Shown piece by piece: positions 17,844-26,249 of a DNA stretch of 64,000 nt. The DNA lies in the NCBI RefSeq assembly GCF_011927785.1, contig NZ_JAATJK010000001.1, forward strand, positions 1,240,001 through 1,304,000, in the 5' to 3' direction. Origin of the DNA: Micromonospora profundi. Lineage in GTDB: Bacteria; Actinomycetota; Actinomycetes; Mycobacteriales; Micromonosporaceae. The notes under the pieces are model-generated. The model was not told where the DNA came from. It searched no databases and was given only the letters and a program-made list of their open reading frames with translations. How positions within the stretch are numbered: the stretch's first letter is position 1; each line of letters opens with the position of its first letter. Both the position numbers and the translations under genes were made by a program.

Positions 17844-19805
17844 ATGTGCGGACTTCTGGCCTTCTTCAGCGCGAACGGCAACGCCGCCGCGCACCGCGAC
17901 CACATCGCCGGAGCCTTGGAATGCCTGCACCACCGCGGCCCTGACGAGACAGGGGTCGAGGTGGTCGGCGATGCATCCGGCCGGTACGCGGACGGAGTGT
18001 TCGCCCACAAGCGGCTCGCCATCATCGACGTCGCGTCGAGTCACGAGCCGCTGCCGTATGCGAACGGTCGTTACCTGCTCACCTTCAACGGTGAGATCTA
18101 CAACTACATCGAGCTGCGCGAGGAGCTGATCCGGAACTTCGGCGCCCAGTTCGCCACGGCCGGTGACGGCGAGGTGATCGTCGCCGGCTACCACTTCTGG
18201 GGCGAGCAGGTGCTCACCCGGCTGCGCGGCATGTTCGCCTTCGTCATCTGGGACCGGCAGGAGCGGCGCGCGTTCGGCGCCCGTGACTACTTCGGCATCA
18301 AGCCCCTGCACTACCTGGAGACCTCCGACGGGCTCTACCTGGCGTCGGAGAAGAAGGCGCTGCTGCCGTTCGCGCACAGCGCCTACCAGGGCGACGCGGG
18401 CGTCGACACGGCAAACCTCAGCCACTACCTGACCCTGCAGTACGTCCCCGAGCCCGGCACCCTGCACAAGGGCATCAGCCGGATCGGCTCGGGGGAGTAC
18501 CTGACCTGGTCGCCGGGCGCGCGGATCGACGTACGCCGGTGGTACCGGCCGGTGTTCCGGCCCGCGCCCGTCGACGACGAGCAGAAGCTCTACCACGAGA
18601 TCCGGGAGACGCTGCGCGAGAGCGTCCGCATGCACATGCGCTCCGATGTGCCTGTCGGCTCGTTCCTGTCCAGCGGCATCGACTCCACGGCCGTGGTGGC
18701 GCTGGCGCGGGAGTTCAACCCGAACATCCTCACCTTCACCGTCGGTTACGACGTACCGGGATATTCGGAGATCGACGTCGCGCAGGAGTCGGCCCGGCAC
18801 CTGGACGTCACCACCATCCCCACCAAGATCGGTCCGCAGGACATGATCGACGCGCTGCCGAAGATCGTCTGGCACCTTGACGACCCGGTGGCGGACCCGG
18901 CGCTGGTGCCGCTGTACTTCGTGGCGAAGAAGGCCGCCGAGCACGTCACAGTGGTGCTCTCCGGTGAGGGCGCCGACGAGTTCTTCGGCGGTTACACGAT
19001 CTACCGGGAGCCGCTGTCGCTCGGCACCGTCAACGGCCTGCCCGGCGGTGTGCAGAAGGGGCTGCGCGCGGTCTCCAAGGCGATCCCGCAGGGGGTCAAG
19101 GGCAAGAGCTTCCTGGAGCGCGGCACCACGCCGATCGAGGAGCGCTACTACGGCAACGCGCGGATGTTCACCGAGGAGGAGAAGCAGCACCTGCTGCGCC
19201 GCTACGACCCCTCGGTGCGCTACACCGACGTGACCGCCCCGATCTACGCCGAGTGCACCGAGCTGGACGACGTCACCAAGATGCAGTACGTCGACCTGTA
19301 CACCTGGCTGCGCGGCGACATCCTTGTCAAGGCCGACCGGATCTCGATGTCGCACTCGCTGGAGGTGCGGGTGCCGTTCCTCGACCGTGAGGTCTTCGAC
19401 GTCGCCGCGAAGATCCCGGTGGACCTCAAGCTGCCGCCGCGTTCGGACGCCACCAAGTACGCGATGCGTCAGGCGTTGCAGGGCGTCGTGCCGCCGGCCA
19501 TCGTCAACCGCAAGAAGTTGGGCTTCCCGACTCCGACCCGGGTGTGGCTGCGTGGCGAGATGTACGAGTGGGCGCGGCACGTGCTGAGCACCTCGGGCGC
19601 GGGTGACCTGCTGGACCTGTCGTACGCGCTGCGGCTGCTCGACGAGCACAAGCGGGAGGAGGCCGACCACTCCCGCAAGGTGTGGACGGTGTTGATCTTC
19701 TGCATCTGGCACGCGATCTTCGTGGCCAAGACCCTCGACCCGGGCATCCAGCGCAACCAGTCCGCCCTGCTCACCAAGCCCGTCGTCGGGTCCATGGTGC
19801 GCTGA
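17844..19805 (+). CDS. asnB: Asparagine synthetase (glutamine-hydrolysing)
   Basis: 653 residues. The start is set by function: the glutaminase domain needs an N-terminal Cys after Met removal, given by MCGLLAFF at 17844 (GGAAG nine bases upstream); the ATG three codons earlier would bury it. The class II amidotransferase domain (about 1-210) has RLAIIDV and FNGEIYNY. The synthetase domain (about 235-620) has the ATP pyrophosphatase loop SSGIDS (276-281) and the GEGADEFFGGY motif. It converts Asp to Asn with ATP and Gln. In actinomycetes such AsnB-like proteins may also modify cell-wall precursors, so the true substrate is not certain. It is followed by a strong bidirectional hairpin. Confidence 0.92.
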   Translation: MCGLLAFFSANGNAAAHRDHIAGALECLHHRGPDETGVEVVGDASGRYADGVFAHKRLAIIDVASSHEPLPYANGRYLLTFNGEIYNYIELREELIRNFGAQFATAGDGEVIVAGYHFWGEQVLTRLRGMFAFVIWDRQERRAFGARDYFGIKPLHYLETSDGLYLASEKKALLPFAHSAYQGDAGVDTANLSHYLTLQYVPEPGTLHKGISRIGSGEYLTWSPGARIDVRRWYRPVFRPAPVDDEQKLYHEIRETLRESVRMHMRSDVPVGSFLSSGIDSTAVVALAREFNPNILTFTVGYDVPGYSEIDVAQESARHLDVTTIPTKIGPQDMIDALPKIVWHLDDPVADPALVPLYFVAKKAAEHVTVVLSGEGADEFFGGYTIYREPLSLGTVNGLPGGVQKGLRAVSKAIPQGVKGKSFLERGTTPIEERYYGNARMFTEEEKQHLLRRYDPSVRYTDVTAPIYAECTELDDVTKMQYVDLYTWLRGDILVKADRISMSHSLEVRVPFLDREVFDVAAKIPVDLKLPPRSDATKYAMRQALQGVVPPAIVNRKKLGFPTPTRVWLRGEMYEWARHVLSTSGAGDLLDLSYALRLLDEHKREEADHSRKVWTVLIFCIWHAIFVAKTLDPGIQRNQSALLTKPVVGSMVR

Positions 19806-19817
19806 CCCGACCCCTGT

Positions 19818-19873
19818 CGACCAAGAGGTTTGCGTCAGCCGGAGGAGTTCCGGTGACGCAAACCTCTTGGTCG
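19818..19873. terminator. Long bidirectional hairpin between asnB and the LPMO gene
   Basis: 20-bp perfect arms (19818-19837 with 19854-19873; the outer sequence is CGACCAAGAGGTTTGCGTCA) with a 16-nt interior that can pair further (GCCGG/CCGG). It starts 12 nt after the asnB stop and ends 10 nt before the LPMO stop codon on the other strand, followed by TTTC. It is one of several long intergenic palindromes in the window. Confidence 0.85.
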
Positions 19874-19883
19874 TTTCAGGAGG

Positions 19884-21023
19884 TCAGCGGCCTGTGCAGC
19901 TGACCGTCGGTAGGCCGTTGGTGCCGTTGGTGCTGGCCAGGAAGCCGAAGGTCGTGGTGCCCTCCGGCGCGACGGTGGCGTTGTAGTCGACGTTCCTCGC
20001 TGTCACCGACGAGCCGGACGAGGTCTGTGTGGCACCCCAGATCTGGCTGATGGACTGCCCGTTGGGCCAGGTCCAACTCGCGGTCCAGCCGTTGTACGGC
20101 GCACTGCTGTGGTTCATGATCATGACTTCGCCCTGGAAGCCGCCCTGCCAGGCGCTGACGACCTTGTAGACCGCCATGCAGTCACCGCCGGCCGGCGGCG
20201 GCGTGGTCGGCGGCGGGGTGGTCGGCGGCGGCGTGGTGGGAGGCGGCGTCGTGGGCGGAGGGGTGGTCGGCGGGGGCGTGGTCGGCGGAGGAGTGGTGGG
20301 CGGCGGCGTGCCGCCCGGGCCGACACCCGTCACCTGGCCGTTGCCGCCGTCGAAGACGACGTCGGAGCAGCCGAAGAAGTTCTCCTGCGAGTCCGAACGC
20401 ACCCAGCGGGAGTAGATGATGTGCTGGCCGCTCTTGCCCGACGGCAGGTTGCCGCTGAAGTAGTAGTGCCCCTCGTTGGTGCCGACACCGCCACGCTGCG
20501 GCGGGTTGGTCACCGTGAGGAACGGCTGCTCCTCCAGGTCACTCCAGGCCAGCGCCCGGGTCGGGCTCCAGCTGTTCTTCGTCACGTAGAAGTAGAAGGT
20601 GCCCGGGTGGTGCGCCCAGTTGCTGTACCGGAAGTCCAGCCGCGCACCGGCCGTCAGGTGGGTCAACGGCCAGTCGGTGCGGGGCAGGTCGAAGCCCCGG
20701 AAACCGGTGTTGCCGCCACTGCACAGCTGCCCGTCCGGAATGAACCCGGTGGTCCGACCACCGGCGTCCGAGCGCAGCACGCTGAACCAGTTGTAGAGCG
20801 AGTTCGCGCCGCTCTGCGCCACGGCGGCGGAGCACGCGGGGTTGTTCGGCCTGATCTCACCGGTCTGGCTGAGGCCGTCCTGCCAGCACAGGTAGGTGCG
20901 GCTGCCCGGGGTCATGGCCGCGCCGTGCGCGGCGGCAGGCTCCGGAGTGGTCGCCAGGGCGACGGCGCCCAGCGCGAGGGTCACGGCCGCGGTGAGCAAC
21001 GCGGCCGTACGGGAACGATTCAC
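19884..21023 (-). CDS. Secreted lytic polysaccharide monooxygenase (AA10) with C-terminal CBM2
   Basis: 379 residues; GTG start with GGAG six bases upstream. The signal peptide ends AAA-H, so the mature enzyme begins with His33, which with His138 or His139 (NWAHHPG) forms the copper-binding histidine brace. The AA10 catalytic domain (33-about 225) has the MTPGSRTYLC start, GFRGFD and a C-terminal NFFGCSDVVFDGG. A (Pro-Pro-Pro-Thr-Thr) linker of about eight repeats follows (about 235-275), then a CBM2 (about 280-379) with the CMAVYKVV start and Trp residues in NGWTASWTW. It oxidatively cleaves crystalline cellulose or chitin; the DLPRTDWPLTHLTAG region and CBM2 resemble cellulose-active Streptomyces LPMOs, but the substrate is not proven. 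Confidence 0.92.
   Translation of the reverse strand: MNRSRTAALLTAAVTLALGAVALATTPEPAAAHGAAMTPGSRTYLCWQDGLSQTGEIRPNNPACSAAVAQSGANSLYNWFSVLRSDAGGRTTGFIPDGQLCSGGNTGFRGFDLPRTDWPLTHLTAGARLDFRYSNWAHHPGTFYFYVTKNSWSPTRALAWSDLEEQPFLTVTNPPQRGGVGTNEGHYYFSGNLPSGKSGQHIIYSRWVRSDSQENFFGCSDVVFDGGNGQVTGVGPGGTPPPTTPPPTTPPPTTPPPTTPPPTTPPPTTPPPTTPPPAGGDCMAVYKVVSAWQGGFQGEVMIMNHSSAPYNGWTASWTWPNGQSISQIWGATQTSSGSSVTARNVDYNATVAPEGTTTFGFLASTNGTNGLPTVSCTGR
20196..20315 (-). repeat. 15-bp minisatellite coding the Pro-Pro-Pro-Thr-Thr linker
   Basis: About eight in-frame 15-bp units, each encoding PPPTT, joining the AA10 and CBM2 domains of the LPMO. Units differ mostly at third codon positions, so the array is old or under selection for protein sequence rather than a recent slippage product. 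Confidence 0.85.
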
Positions 21024-21447
21024 GGGTTCTCCTGACTCGCGAGGCGTGCTGCCCTAGCCGCCCCGCCTGGGATGTGGCCTTGTCGCATCGCTGCACTGAG
21101 CCGATGCGACGATCACGGTGATGGCGATGCGCCCGGCGGAGGGGATCGGCCGGCGGGCACGCGCCATCAACGGTCCTGTCCTGGGACCGGCGCCCTCGCG
21201 TCACACAACCCGGCAACCGGCGGCGCGACAGCCCCTCGCACCGCCTGGTACGCGTCATCCCATCACGCCGTCGGCCGCCACGCAATAGTCGGCCCTCGAT
21301 GCGCCAAACGGGATGCGCGCCTTCGCGACGACCCCGCCGGCTTGAGTACCGCGTCTTCGCCGCCCGCCGGCCCGCGCGCTGTGCCAGCCTGATCTCAGCC
21401 GGCCGGTTTCGGCGGGCGTCGGCCGGTGGGGGCAGGAAGGGACCAGG
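21024..21447. other. Divergent promoter region between the LPMO and PfkB genes
   Basis: Non-coding in all frames that I would accept. It holds a 9-bp inverted repeat GTCGCATCG (21082-21090) with CGATGCGAC (21102-21110) around an 11-nt loop, 59 bp before the LPMO start, which could be an operator or leader hairpin. A CebR box (TGGGAGCGCTCCCA) was looked for and not found. Nothing further is seen between 21120 and 21447. Confidence 0.5.
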
Positions 21448-22221
21448 ATGGGGTACGTGGTGGTGCTCGGCGACGCACCCGTCGGCCTGCTCGACACCGA
21501 GCGTGACGCGGAGCGGGCTTACCGGCAGGCGGCCGGCGCGGGGCCACTCGACGTCGCCGTCGGGGTGGCCCGGCTCGGCGGCAGGGCACAGTTCGTCGGC
21601 TCACCAGGCGTCGACGATCTGGACGTCGCAGTGGTGGAAGGTGCCGACGTGCTCTGCTGCGGCTCGGTCGTGCTGCGGCAACCAGGCACCCTCGCCGCCG
21701 CCCGGCGGGCCTGGTCGCTCGCCACCGGGCTGCGGGTCCTCGACGCAGACGTCAGCCCTCGCCCGCCGGACGGGCTGCGCGAGGTGGTGGCCGAGTTCGC
21801 CGCCGGCGCGCACCTGGTCACGATGAGCACCGCCGACGCCCGCCTGCTCTACCCGGGCGAGCCGGTCGAGGGCGTCGCCGCGTACCTGCGGGAACTCGGG
21901 GCCGCGACCGTCGTCGTGACGCTCGGCGCGGCCGGCGCGGTGCTGGCCGCCGCAGGCGCCGACCCGGTGCGGGTCCCGACGCCACGTGTCGACGCCGTCG
22001 ACACCACGGGCGCCGGAGACGCGATGCTTGCCGCGCTGATCGCCGATCTGCTCGCCTCCGGCGAACCGGACCGCCCCGACGGTTGGGTGGAGCGGGTGGC
22101 GTTCGCACTGCGGGTGGCGGGCCTGGTCTGCGAGTCACCCGCCGGCGCCACAGCGAAACCCACCCGCGCCGACGTGGGGCGCCGCTTCGGCGGTCAGGCC
22201 GCGCCGTCGAGCTCGCGGTAG
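21448..22221 (+). CDS. PfkB-family sugar/nucleoside kinase
   Basis: 257 residues, shorter than the usual 300. The N-terminal half has the substrate-binding GG pair in VGVARLGG, and the C-terminal signature DTTGAGDA (185-192) provides the anion hole and catalytic base Asp191. VVVTLGAAGAVL is the typical strand before it. It phosphorylates a sugar or nucleoside hydroxyl using ATP; the substrate cannot be predicted. The usual N-terminal lid strands appear reduced, which may explain the length. Its end overlaps by 28 bp the end of the convergent hydrolase gene. Confidence 0.82.
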   Translation: MGYVVVLGDAPVGLLDTERDAERAYRQAAGAGPLDVAVGVARLGGRAQFVGSPGVDDLDVAVVEGADVLCCGSVVLRQPGTLAAARRAWSLATGLRVLDADVSPRPPDGLREVVAEFAAGAHLVTMSTADARLLYPGEPVEGVAAYLRELGAATVVVTLGAAGAVLAAAGADPVRVPTPRVDAVDTTGAGDAMLAALIADLLASGEPDRPDGWVERVAFALRVAGLVCESPAGATAKPTRADVGRRFGGQAAPSSSR

Positions 22222-23024
22222 CCGCGCCGGGCCGCGACGAGCGCCGCGCGCGCCCCGAAGGGCGCCTCGGCGGCCACCCGCTCCGGCGGCGCGCCGCCGG
22301 TGTGCGCGGCCCGGATCAGCCACGCCAACCGCACCAGCTCGGCGTGCTGGGCGCGGACGAAAGCGGGATCCACCGGGTCACCGTGACCCGGCACCACCAC
22401 AGTGGTCGGGGTCGTGAGCCGCAGGAGGTCCGCCACGGCGTCCGGCCACTGCAAGGGGTACGCGTCCTCGAAGGCGGGCGGACCACTCTGCTCCACCAGA
22501 TCACCGGCCACCAGTACGTCCGCGTCGGGCACGTGCACCACGAGATCCGCGTCGGTGTGCCCCCGCCCCGGATGCCGCAGCAGCACCCGCCGGCCACCCA
22601 GGTCGAGCGTCGTCTCGGTGTGCACAGTGTGCGTCGGGGCGAGCAGCGCGGTGTCGGCCAGTTCGGCGGCGAGCGCCGGATGCTCCGCGCGCACCTCCTC
22701 GTACGCCTCCCGGCGCAGCCGCTCCGGCTCGTCGCGCAGAGCCTCGGCGGCGCGCTCGTGCGCGTACACCGGGCGCTGTGGGTCCCCGGCGAGCACGGCG
22801 TTGCCGAAGCAGTGGTCGTAGTGGTGATGGGTGTTGACAAGGGTCAGCGGACGGGCGGTGACCGCCCGGACGGCTGCGGCCAGCTCGGTGGCCTGCGCCG
22901 CCGAGGAGAGAGTGTCCACCAGCAGCGCCTCGTCGTCGCCGACGACGAGCGTGACGTTGATCCGCAGCAGCGGCTCACGCAACACGTGAACCCGGTCGGC
23001 GACCTCGACGAAACCGCCGCTCAC
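22194..23024 (-). CDS. Metallo-beta-lactamase-fold hydrolase
   Basis: 276 residues from a GTG at 23024 that overlaps by four bases (GTGA) the stop of the thioesterase gene upstream, implying translational coupling. The zinc motif is intact: NTHHHYDHCFGN (HxHxDH, about residues 60-70), then HPGRGHTDADLVVHVPDADVLVAGDLVEQ, where the third His and the bridging Asp fall, and VVPGHGDPVD with the last His. It resembles the glyoxalase-II/SoxH-like branch. Pairing with a thioesterase suggests hydrolysis of a thioester or lactone, but the substrate is unknown. Confidence 0.85.
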   Translation of the reverse strand: MSGGFVEVADRVHVLREPLLRINVTLVVGDDEALLVDTLSSAAQATELAAAVRAVTARPLTLVNTHHHYDHCFGNAVLAGDPQRPVYAHERAAEALRDEPERLRREAYEEVRAEHPALAAELADTALLAPTHTVHTETTLDLGGRRVLLRHPGRGHTDADLVVHVPDADVLVAGDLVEQSGPPAFEDAYPLQWPDAVADLLRLTTPTTVVVPGHGDPVDPAFVRAQHAELVRLAWLIRAAHTGGAPPERVAAEAPFGARAALVAARRGYRELDGAA

Positions 23025-23425
23025 GACGTCCGCCCGGCGCGGTCGACGAAACGCTGCCGATCCACCATGATCCGGTCGACCCGGCCCCGCGCCACGGTCT
23101 GCGTGTCGTCGCTGACGGTGACCTCGAACGACAGCCGGCGACCGTCGACGGCAGTCAGGACCGCCTGCGCCCGTACCGTCCGGCCCACCACCGTCGGCGC
23201 CAGGTGCTCCAACTCGACCCGGGTGCCCACCGTCGTCGACCCGGACGGCATCCCGGTCGCCGTGGCCGCGACGGTCGCCGCCTCGGCGAGCGCGAGCACC
23301 CGCGGTGTGCCCAGCACCGGTACGTCCCCGGAACCCACCGCCTGGGCGGTGTCCGCGTCGGTGACGGTCAACTCGACCTGGGCGGTCAGACCCGGCGCGA
23401 AGGCCGGCTCGGGCTGCTCCTGCAT
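23021..23425 (-). CDS. FlK-like (fluoroacetyl-CoA thioesterase family) hot-dog thioesterase
   Basis: 134 residues from the ATG at 23425 (MQEQPEPAFAPGLTAQVE); TAGGCT ends seven bases upstream and no ribosome-binding site is present, so a leaderless mRNA is likely. The hot-dog fold is recognisable: VELTVTDADTAQAVGSGDVPVLGTPRVLALAEAA carries the Thr and Glu positions of the FlK active site, and VELEHLAPTVVGRTV carries the His. FlK in Streptomyces cattleya hydrolyses fluoroacetyl-CoA; most homologues in non-fluorinating organisms have other, unknown acyl-CoA substrates. It is translationally coupled to the MBL-fold hydrolase. Confidence 0.78.
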   Translation of the reverse strand: MQEQPEPAFAPGLTAQVELTVTDADTAQAVGSGDVPVLGTPRVLALAEAATVAATATGMPSGSTTVGTRVELEHLAPTVVGRTVRAQAVLTAVDGRRLSFEVTVSDDTQTVARGRVDRIMVDRQRFVDRAGRTS

Positions 23426-23563
23426 GGTCGCAAGCCTAGGTGCTCGCCGTGTCTGCCGAGCACGCGCCCGAGGAACCCGGCAATGACCGCCTTCCACCTG
23501 TGCACGGCTTCGCCGGGTGGTCGCCGTCGGTCGATGCCATCACCGTCGTTAACCTTGACCGCG

Positions 23564-24643
23564 ATGGCCGTCGTGACTGACCCCCAACCCCCCGCCCGGA
23601 CCGACCCGCCCGCGTCCCCGGACGGGGGCCGTCGGCGCGGCGTCGCCATGACGATCTGGGCTGTCGCATTCGTCGCCGCCTGGCTCGGAATCGGGCTGCC
23701 CACCGACCCGGCGTACGCCTTCGTGTGGATCTGGGCCGGAACCATCGCCTGGAACAGCGACCGGCCGTGGCGCAGCCACCTGCGCTTCGCCCGGGACTGG
23801 GTGCCCGTGGTGCTGCTACTGGCCGCGTACAACCTGTCGCGTGGGTTCGCCGACAACGGGGCCACCCCGCACGCCATGGAGCTGATCGTCGCCGACCGGT
23901 TCATGTTCGGCTGGGCCACCGGCGGTGAGGTGCCCACCATCTGGTTGCAGGAGCACCTCTACCGCCCGCAGGTGCAGTGGTGGGACATCGCGGCGAGCTG
24001 GGTGTACTTCTCGCACTTCGTGGTGGCCCTGGCCGCGGCCGCGGTGCTCTGGCTGCGTGATCGGCACCGGTGGGCCGCGTACATGCGCCGCTGGGGTTTC
24101 CTCTGCGCCGCAGGCCTGGCGACCTACTTCATCTACCCCGCCGCCCCACCGTGGTGGGCCGCGCAGAACGGCCTGCTCACCGAGGTGCTCCGGATCTCCA
24201 CGAGGGGTTGGAAGGCGTTCGGTATGCACGGCGCCGGCAACCTGCTCAACGCCGGCCAGATCGCCTCGAACCCGGTGGCCGCGATGCCGTCGCTGCACAC
24301 CGCGTGGGCGCTGTTCGTTGTGGTGTTCTTCCTGCGTACGACCCGCCGCCGCTGGTGGCCGCTGCTGTTCGCGTACCCGCTGGCGATGACCTTCACCCTG
24401 GTCTACTCGGGTGAGCACTACGTGATCGACGTGCTGGTGGGCTGGGCGTACGTCGGCCTGACCTTCCTCGTGGTCGGCCTGGCCGAGCGCGCGTGGGCGG
24501 CGTGGCGGGCCAAGCACCCGAAGGCCCGGGCGGAACCCGCAGACACGGAACCTCCGGGCGCGGAACCACCGGGGCCGACGACCGACCCCGACAGCGTCGC
24601 CGGACCGCCGGCCACGGCACCAGCGGTACCCGCCGACCGCTGA
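23564..24643 (+). CDS. PAP2-superfamily membrane protein, inositol-phosphorylceramide-synthase-like
   Basis: 359 residues with a Pro-rich cytoplasmic N-terminus (1-27), about six transmembrane helices (30-310) and a disordered acidic/Pro tail. The PAP2 signature is split as in AUR1-type enzymes: AMPSLHTAW with His245, and YSGEHYVIDVLVG with His285 and Asp289. Such proteins transfer or hydrolyse lipid phosphoryl head groups; in actinomycetes this branch is often annotated as inositol phosphorylceramide synthase or phosphatidic acid phosphatase. The ATG lies eight bases after TAACCT with no ribosome-binding site, so translation may be leaderless. It is convergent with the PH-domain gene. Confidence 0.82.
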   Translation: MAVVTDPQPPARTDPPASPDGGRRRGVAMTIWAVAFVAAWLGIGLPTDPAYAFVWIWAGTIAWNSDRPWRSHLRFARDWVPVVLLLAAYNLSRGFADNGATPHAMELIVADRFMFGWATGGEVPTIWLQEHLYRPQVQWWDIAASWVYFSHFVVALAAAAVLWLRDRHRWAAYMRRWGFLCAAGLATYFIYPAAPPWWAAQNGLLTEVLRISTRGWKAFGMHGAGNLLNAGQIASNPVAAMPSLHTAWALFVVVFFLRTTRRRWWPLLFAYPLAMTFTLVYSGEHYVIDVLVGWAYVGLTFLVVGLAERAWAAWRAKHPKARAEPADTEPPGAEPPGPTTDPDSVAGPPATAPAVPADR

Positions 24644-24649
24644 CCACCA

Positions 24650-24668
24650 CCCCTGGGGTGATCAGGGG
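24650..24668. terminator. Small hairpin between convergent genes
   Basis: 6-bp stem CCCCTG (24650-24655) with CAGGGG (24663-24668), enclosed by a second short pair CCACCAC (24644-24650) with GTGGTGG (24681-24687), in the 45-bp gap between two convergent stop codons. A weak terminator candidate. Confidence 0.45.
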
Positions 24669-24688
24669 CGTCGTCGTTCGGTGGTGGA

Positions 24689-26206
24689 TCAGGCGACGCG
24701 GCGGGCGGACTGTGCTCGGGTGGTCAGTTCGGCTGCCAGGATCCACGCTTCGGCCAGGTCCCGGTCCTCGGCTGCCGCTCCCGATCCGCCCGCCGTGTCC
24801 GCGTGTACTGTCGCCAACCGCAGCAGGCGCTGCACCGGCCCCTGCACGACCCGGACGCTCTGGATCCGGGCGTACGGCACGATCGCCAACTGCCTGGTGA
24901 GCAGCCCGGACCGGGTGGCGAAGACCTTGTCGAACAGAGCCGTGCCGAGGGCGCCCCGGCCCAGCGGGTGCAGCCAGCGCGCCCGAGACGGTGGGCGGTG
25001 CAGCGTCAGCGCGTCGAGGCGTACACCCGGTAGGACCTCGGCGACGATCATCGTCGCTGTCGGCAGGTCACCGACCGGCAGCAGCCGGTCGGGACGGTTG
25101 CGGTCGTCGGCCTCGCCGACGGAGTAGCCGGCCACCTCAAGGCGCAGCCGCAGCCAACCCTTGACCCGCCAGAGCAGCGGCCAGGTGGCCCGCACGGTCT
25201 GCACCCGGTGCAGCGGTACGGTCTGCGCCCGCGTCTCCAGCAGCCCGTTGTGCACCCGCAGTGTGCCGTCGTCGCGGGCCAGCCGGAAGTTCCAGTCGTC
25301 GAGGACCCGGCGGATCGGTTGCAGCAGCACACCTGCCATCGCGGTGAGCGTGCTCGCCACCGCGATGAACGACCACGATTCGGCGGTGACGAACTGCACC
25401 ACGACGAACGCCAGGCCGAACGGAAGCAGGAACGCCTGCGGGGTGAGCAGCTGGCTGATCAGCAGGTTGCTGTTGCGTACCGCGTGCAGTGGCCGGCCCG
25501 GCGCGGGCGCCTGCGGTGGCGCACCACCGACGGCCGTCGGCACCGTGACGCCGGGCGCGGCCGGCGTCGTCCGTCCGGCCAGCGCCAACAGCCGCTCGCG
25601 CAGCCGGGCCGCGTCGGCCACCCCGAGGTACGCCAGCGGGGCCTCGGTCTTGCCCCCGCCGACCACCTCCAGACGCAGTTCGGCCAGGCCGGTGAGCTGG
25701 GCGAGCAGCGGCCGGACCACCTCCACTGCCTGCAACCGTTCCAGCGGGATGGCCCGGGTACGCCGCCAGAGCAGCCCCTCGTACACGCGCAGCTCGCGGC
25801 CCACCACGTGGTAGCCGGTGTTGTACCAACTGACCACCGACAGCACTGTCGCGCCGAGCGCCAGCACCACCACCATCGCGGCGAACCAGCCGAAGCCGAC
25901 CCGGGACAGCGTCGACCAGGACAGCCCGGCGATCACCACGACCAACGACTTGGCGCCGTGCAGCACCGGACTGAGCGGGTGCAGCCGCTGGCGCGGTTCG
26001 CCGTCTCCCGGCGGCCCCGGCAACGGCTGAACAGCGCCCGGCGGGATCGCCCCGTATGGTCCCGGCGGCGGGCCGTAGGGCCCTGCGCCCGGCGGCGGAG
26101 CGCCGTAAGGGCCTGCGGCGGGGTACTGGGGCGGTGGACCGGCGGGAGGCGCGTCGCCGGACGGCATGGACGGGCGGGTGCCCGGCTCGGTGGGACTCTC
26201 GCTCAT
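24689..26206 (-). CDS. Bacterial PH-domain membrane protein (YdbT-like)
   Basis: 505 residues from the ATG at 26206 (MSESPTEPG); the frame is open 30 codons upstream but overlaps the end of the neighbouring gene. A Pro/Gly/Tyr-rich cytoplasmic N-terminus (1-75) is followed by paired transmembrane helices and three bPH_2-like modules, each recognisable by the pattern exposing R-x-I-P-L-E-R-(L/V)-Q-(A/T)-V followed by strands (ERLQAVEVVRPLL, HRVQTVRATWPLL, ARIQSVRVVQGPV). Its partner upstream has one such module: the pair matches the ydbS-ydbT arrangement of Bacillus, linked to resistance to certain bacteriocins. The role in actinomycetes is not known. Confidence 0.82.
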   Translation of the reverse strand: MSESPTEPGTRPSMPSGDAPPAGPPPQYPAAGPYGAPPPGAGPYGPPPGPYGAIPPGAVQPLPGPPGDGEPRQRLHPLSPVLHGAKSLVVVIAGLSWSTLSRVGFGWFAAMVVVLALGATVLSVVSWYNTGYHVVGRELRVYEGLLWRRTRAIPLERLQAVEVVRPLLAQLTGLAELRLEVVGGGKTEAPLAYLGVADAARLRERLLALAGRTTPAAPGVTVPTAVGGAPPQAPAPGRPLHAVRNSNLLISQLLTPQAFLLPFGLAFVVVQFVTAESWSFIAVASTLTAMAGVLLQPIRRVLDDWNFRLARDDGTLRVHNGLLETRAQTVPLHRVQTVRATWPLLWRVKGWLRLRLEVAGYSVGEADDRNRPDRLLPVGDLPTATMIVAEVLPGVRLDALTLHRPPSRARWLHPLGRGALGTALFDKVFATRSGLLTRQLAIVPYARIQSVRVVQGPVQRLLRLATVHADTAGGSGAAAEDRDLAEAWILAAELTTRAQSARRVA

Positions 26207-26249
26207 CGGGCCGACCCTCGGCGTCGCCGACGGGTGCCCGGCCGGGCGG

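Noticed and set aside
17808..19712. 634-residue minus-strand frame opposite asnB
   Set aside because: No domain or start signal; asnB is certain.
20196..20315. Possible CRISPR-like tandem array
   Set aside because: The 15-bp units are in frame and encode the Pro-Pro-Pro-Thr-Thr linker of the LPMO; there are no unique spacers.
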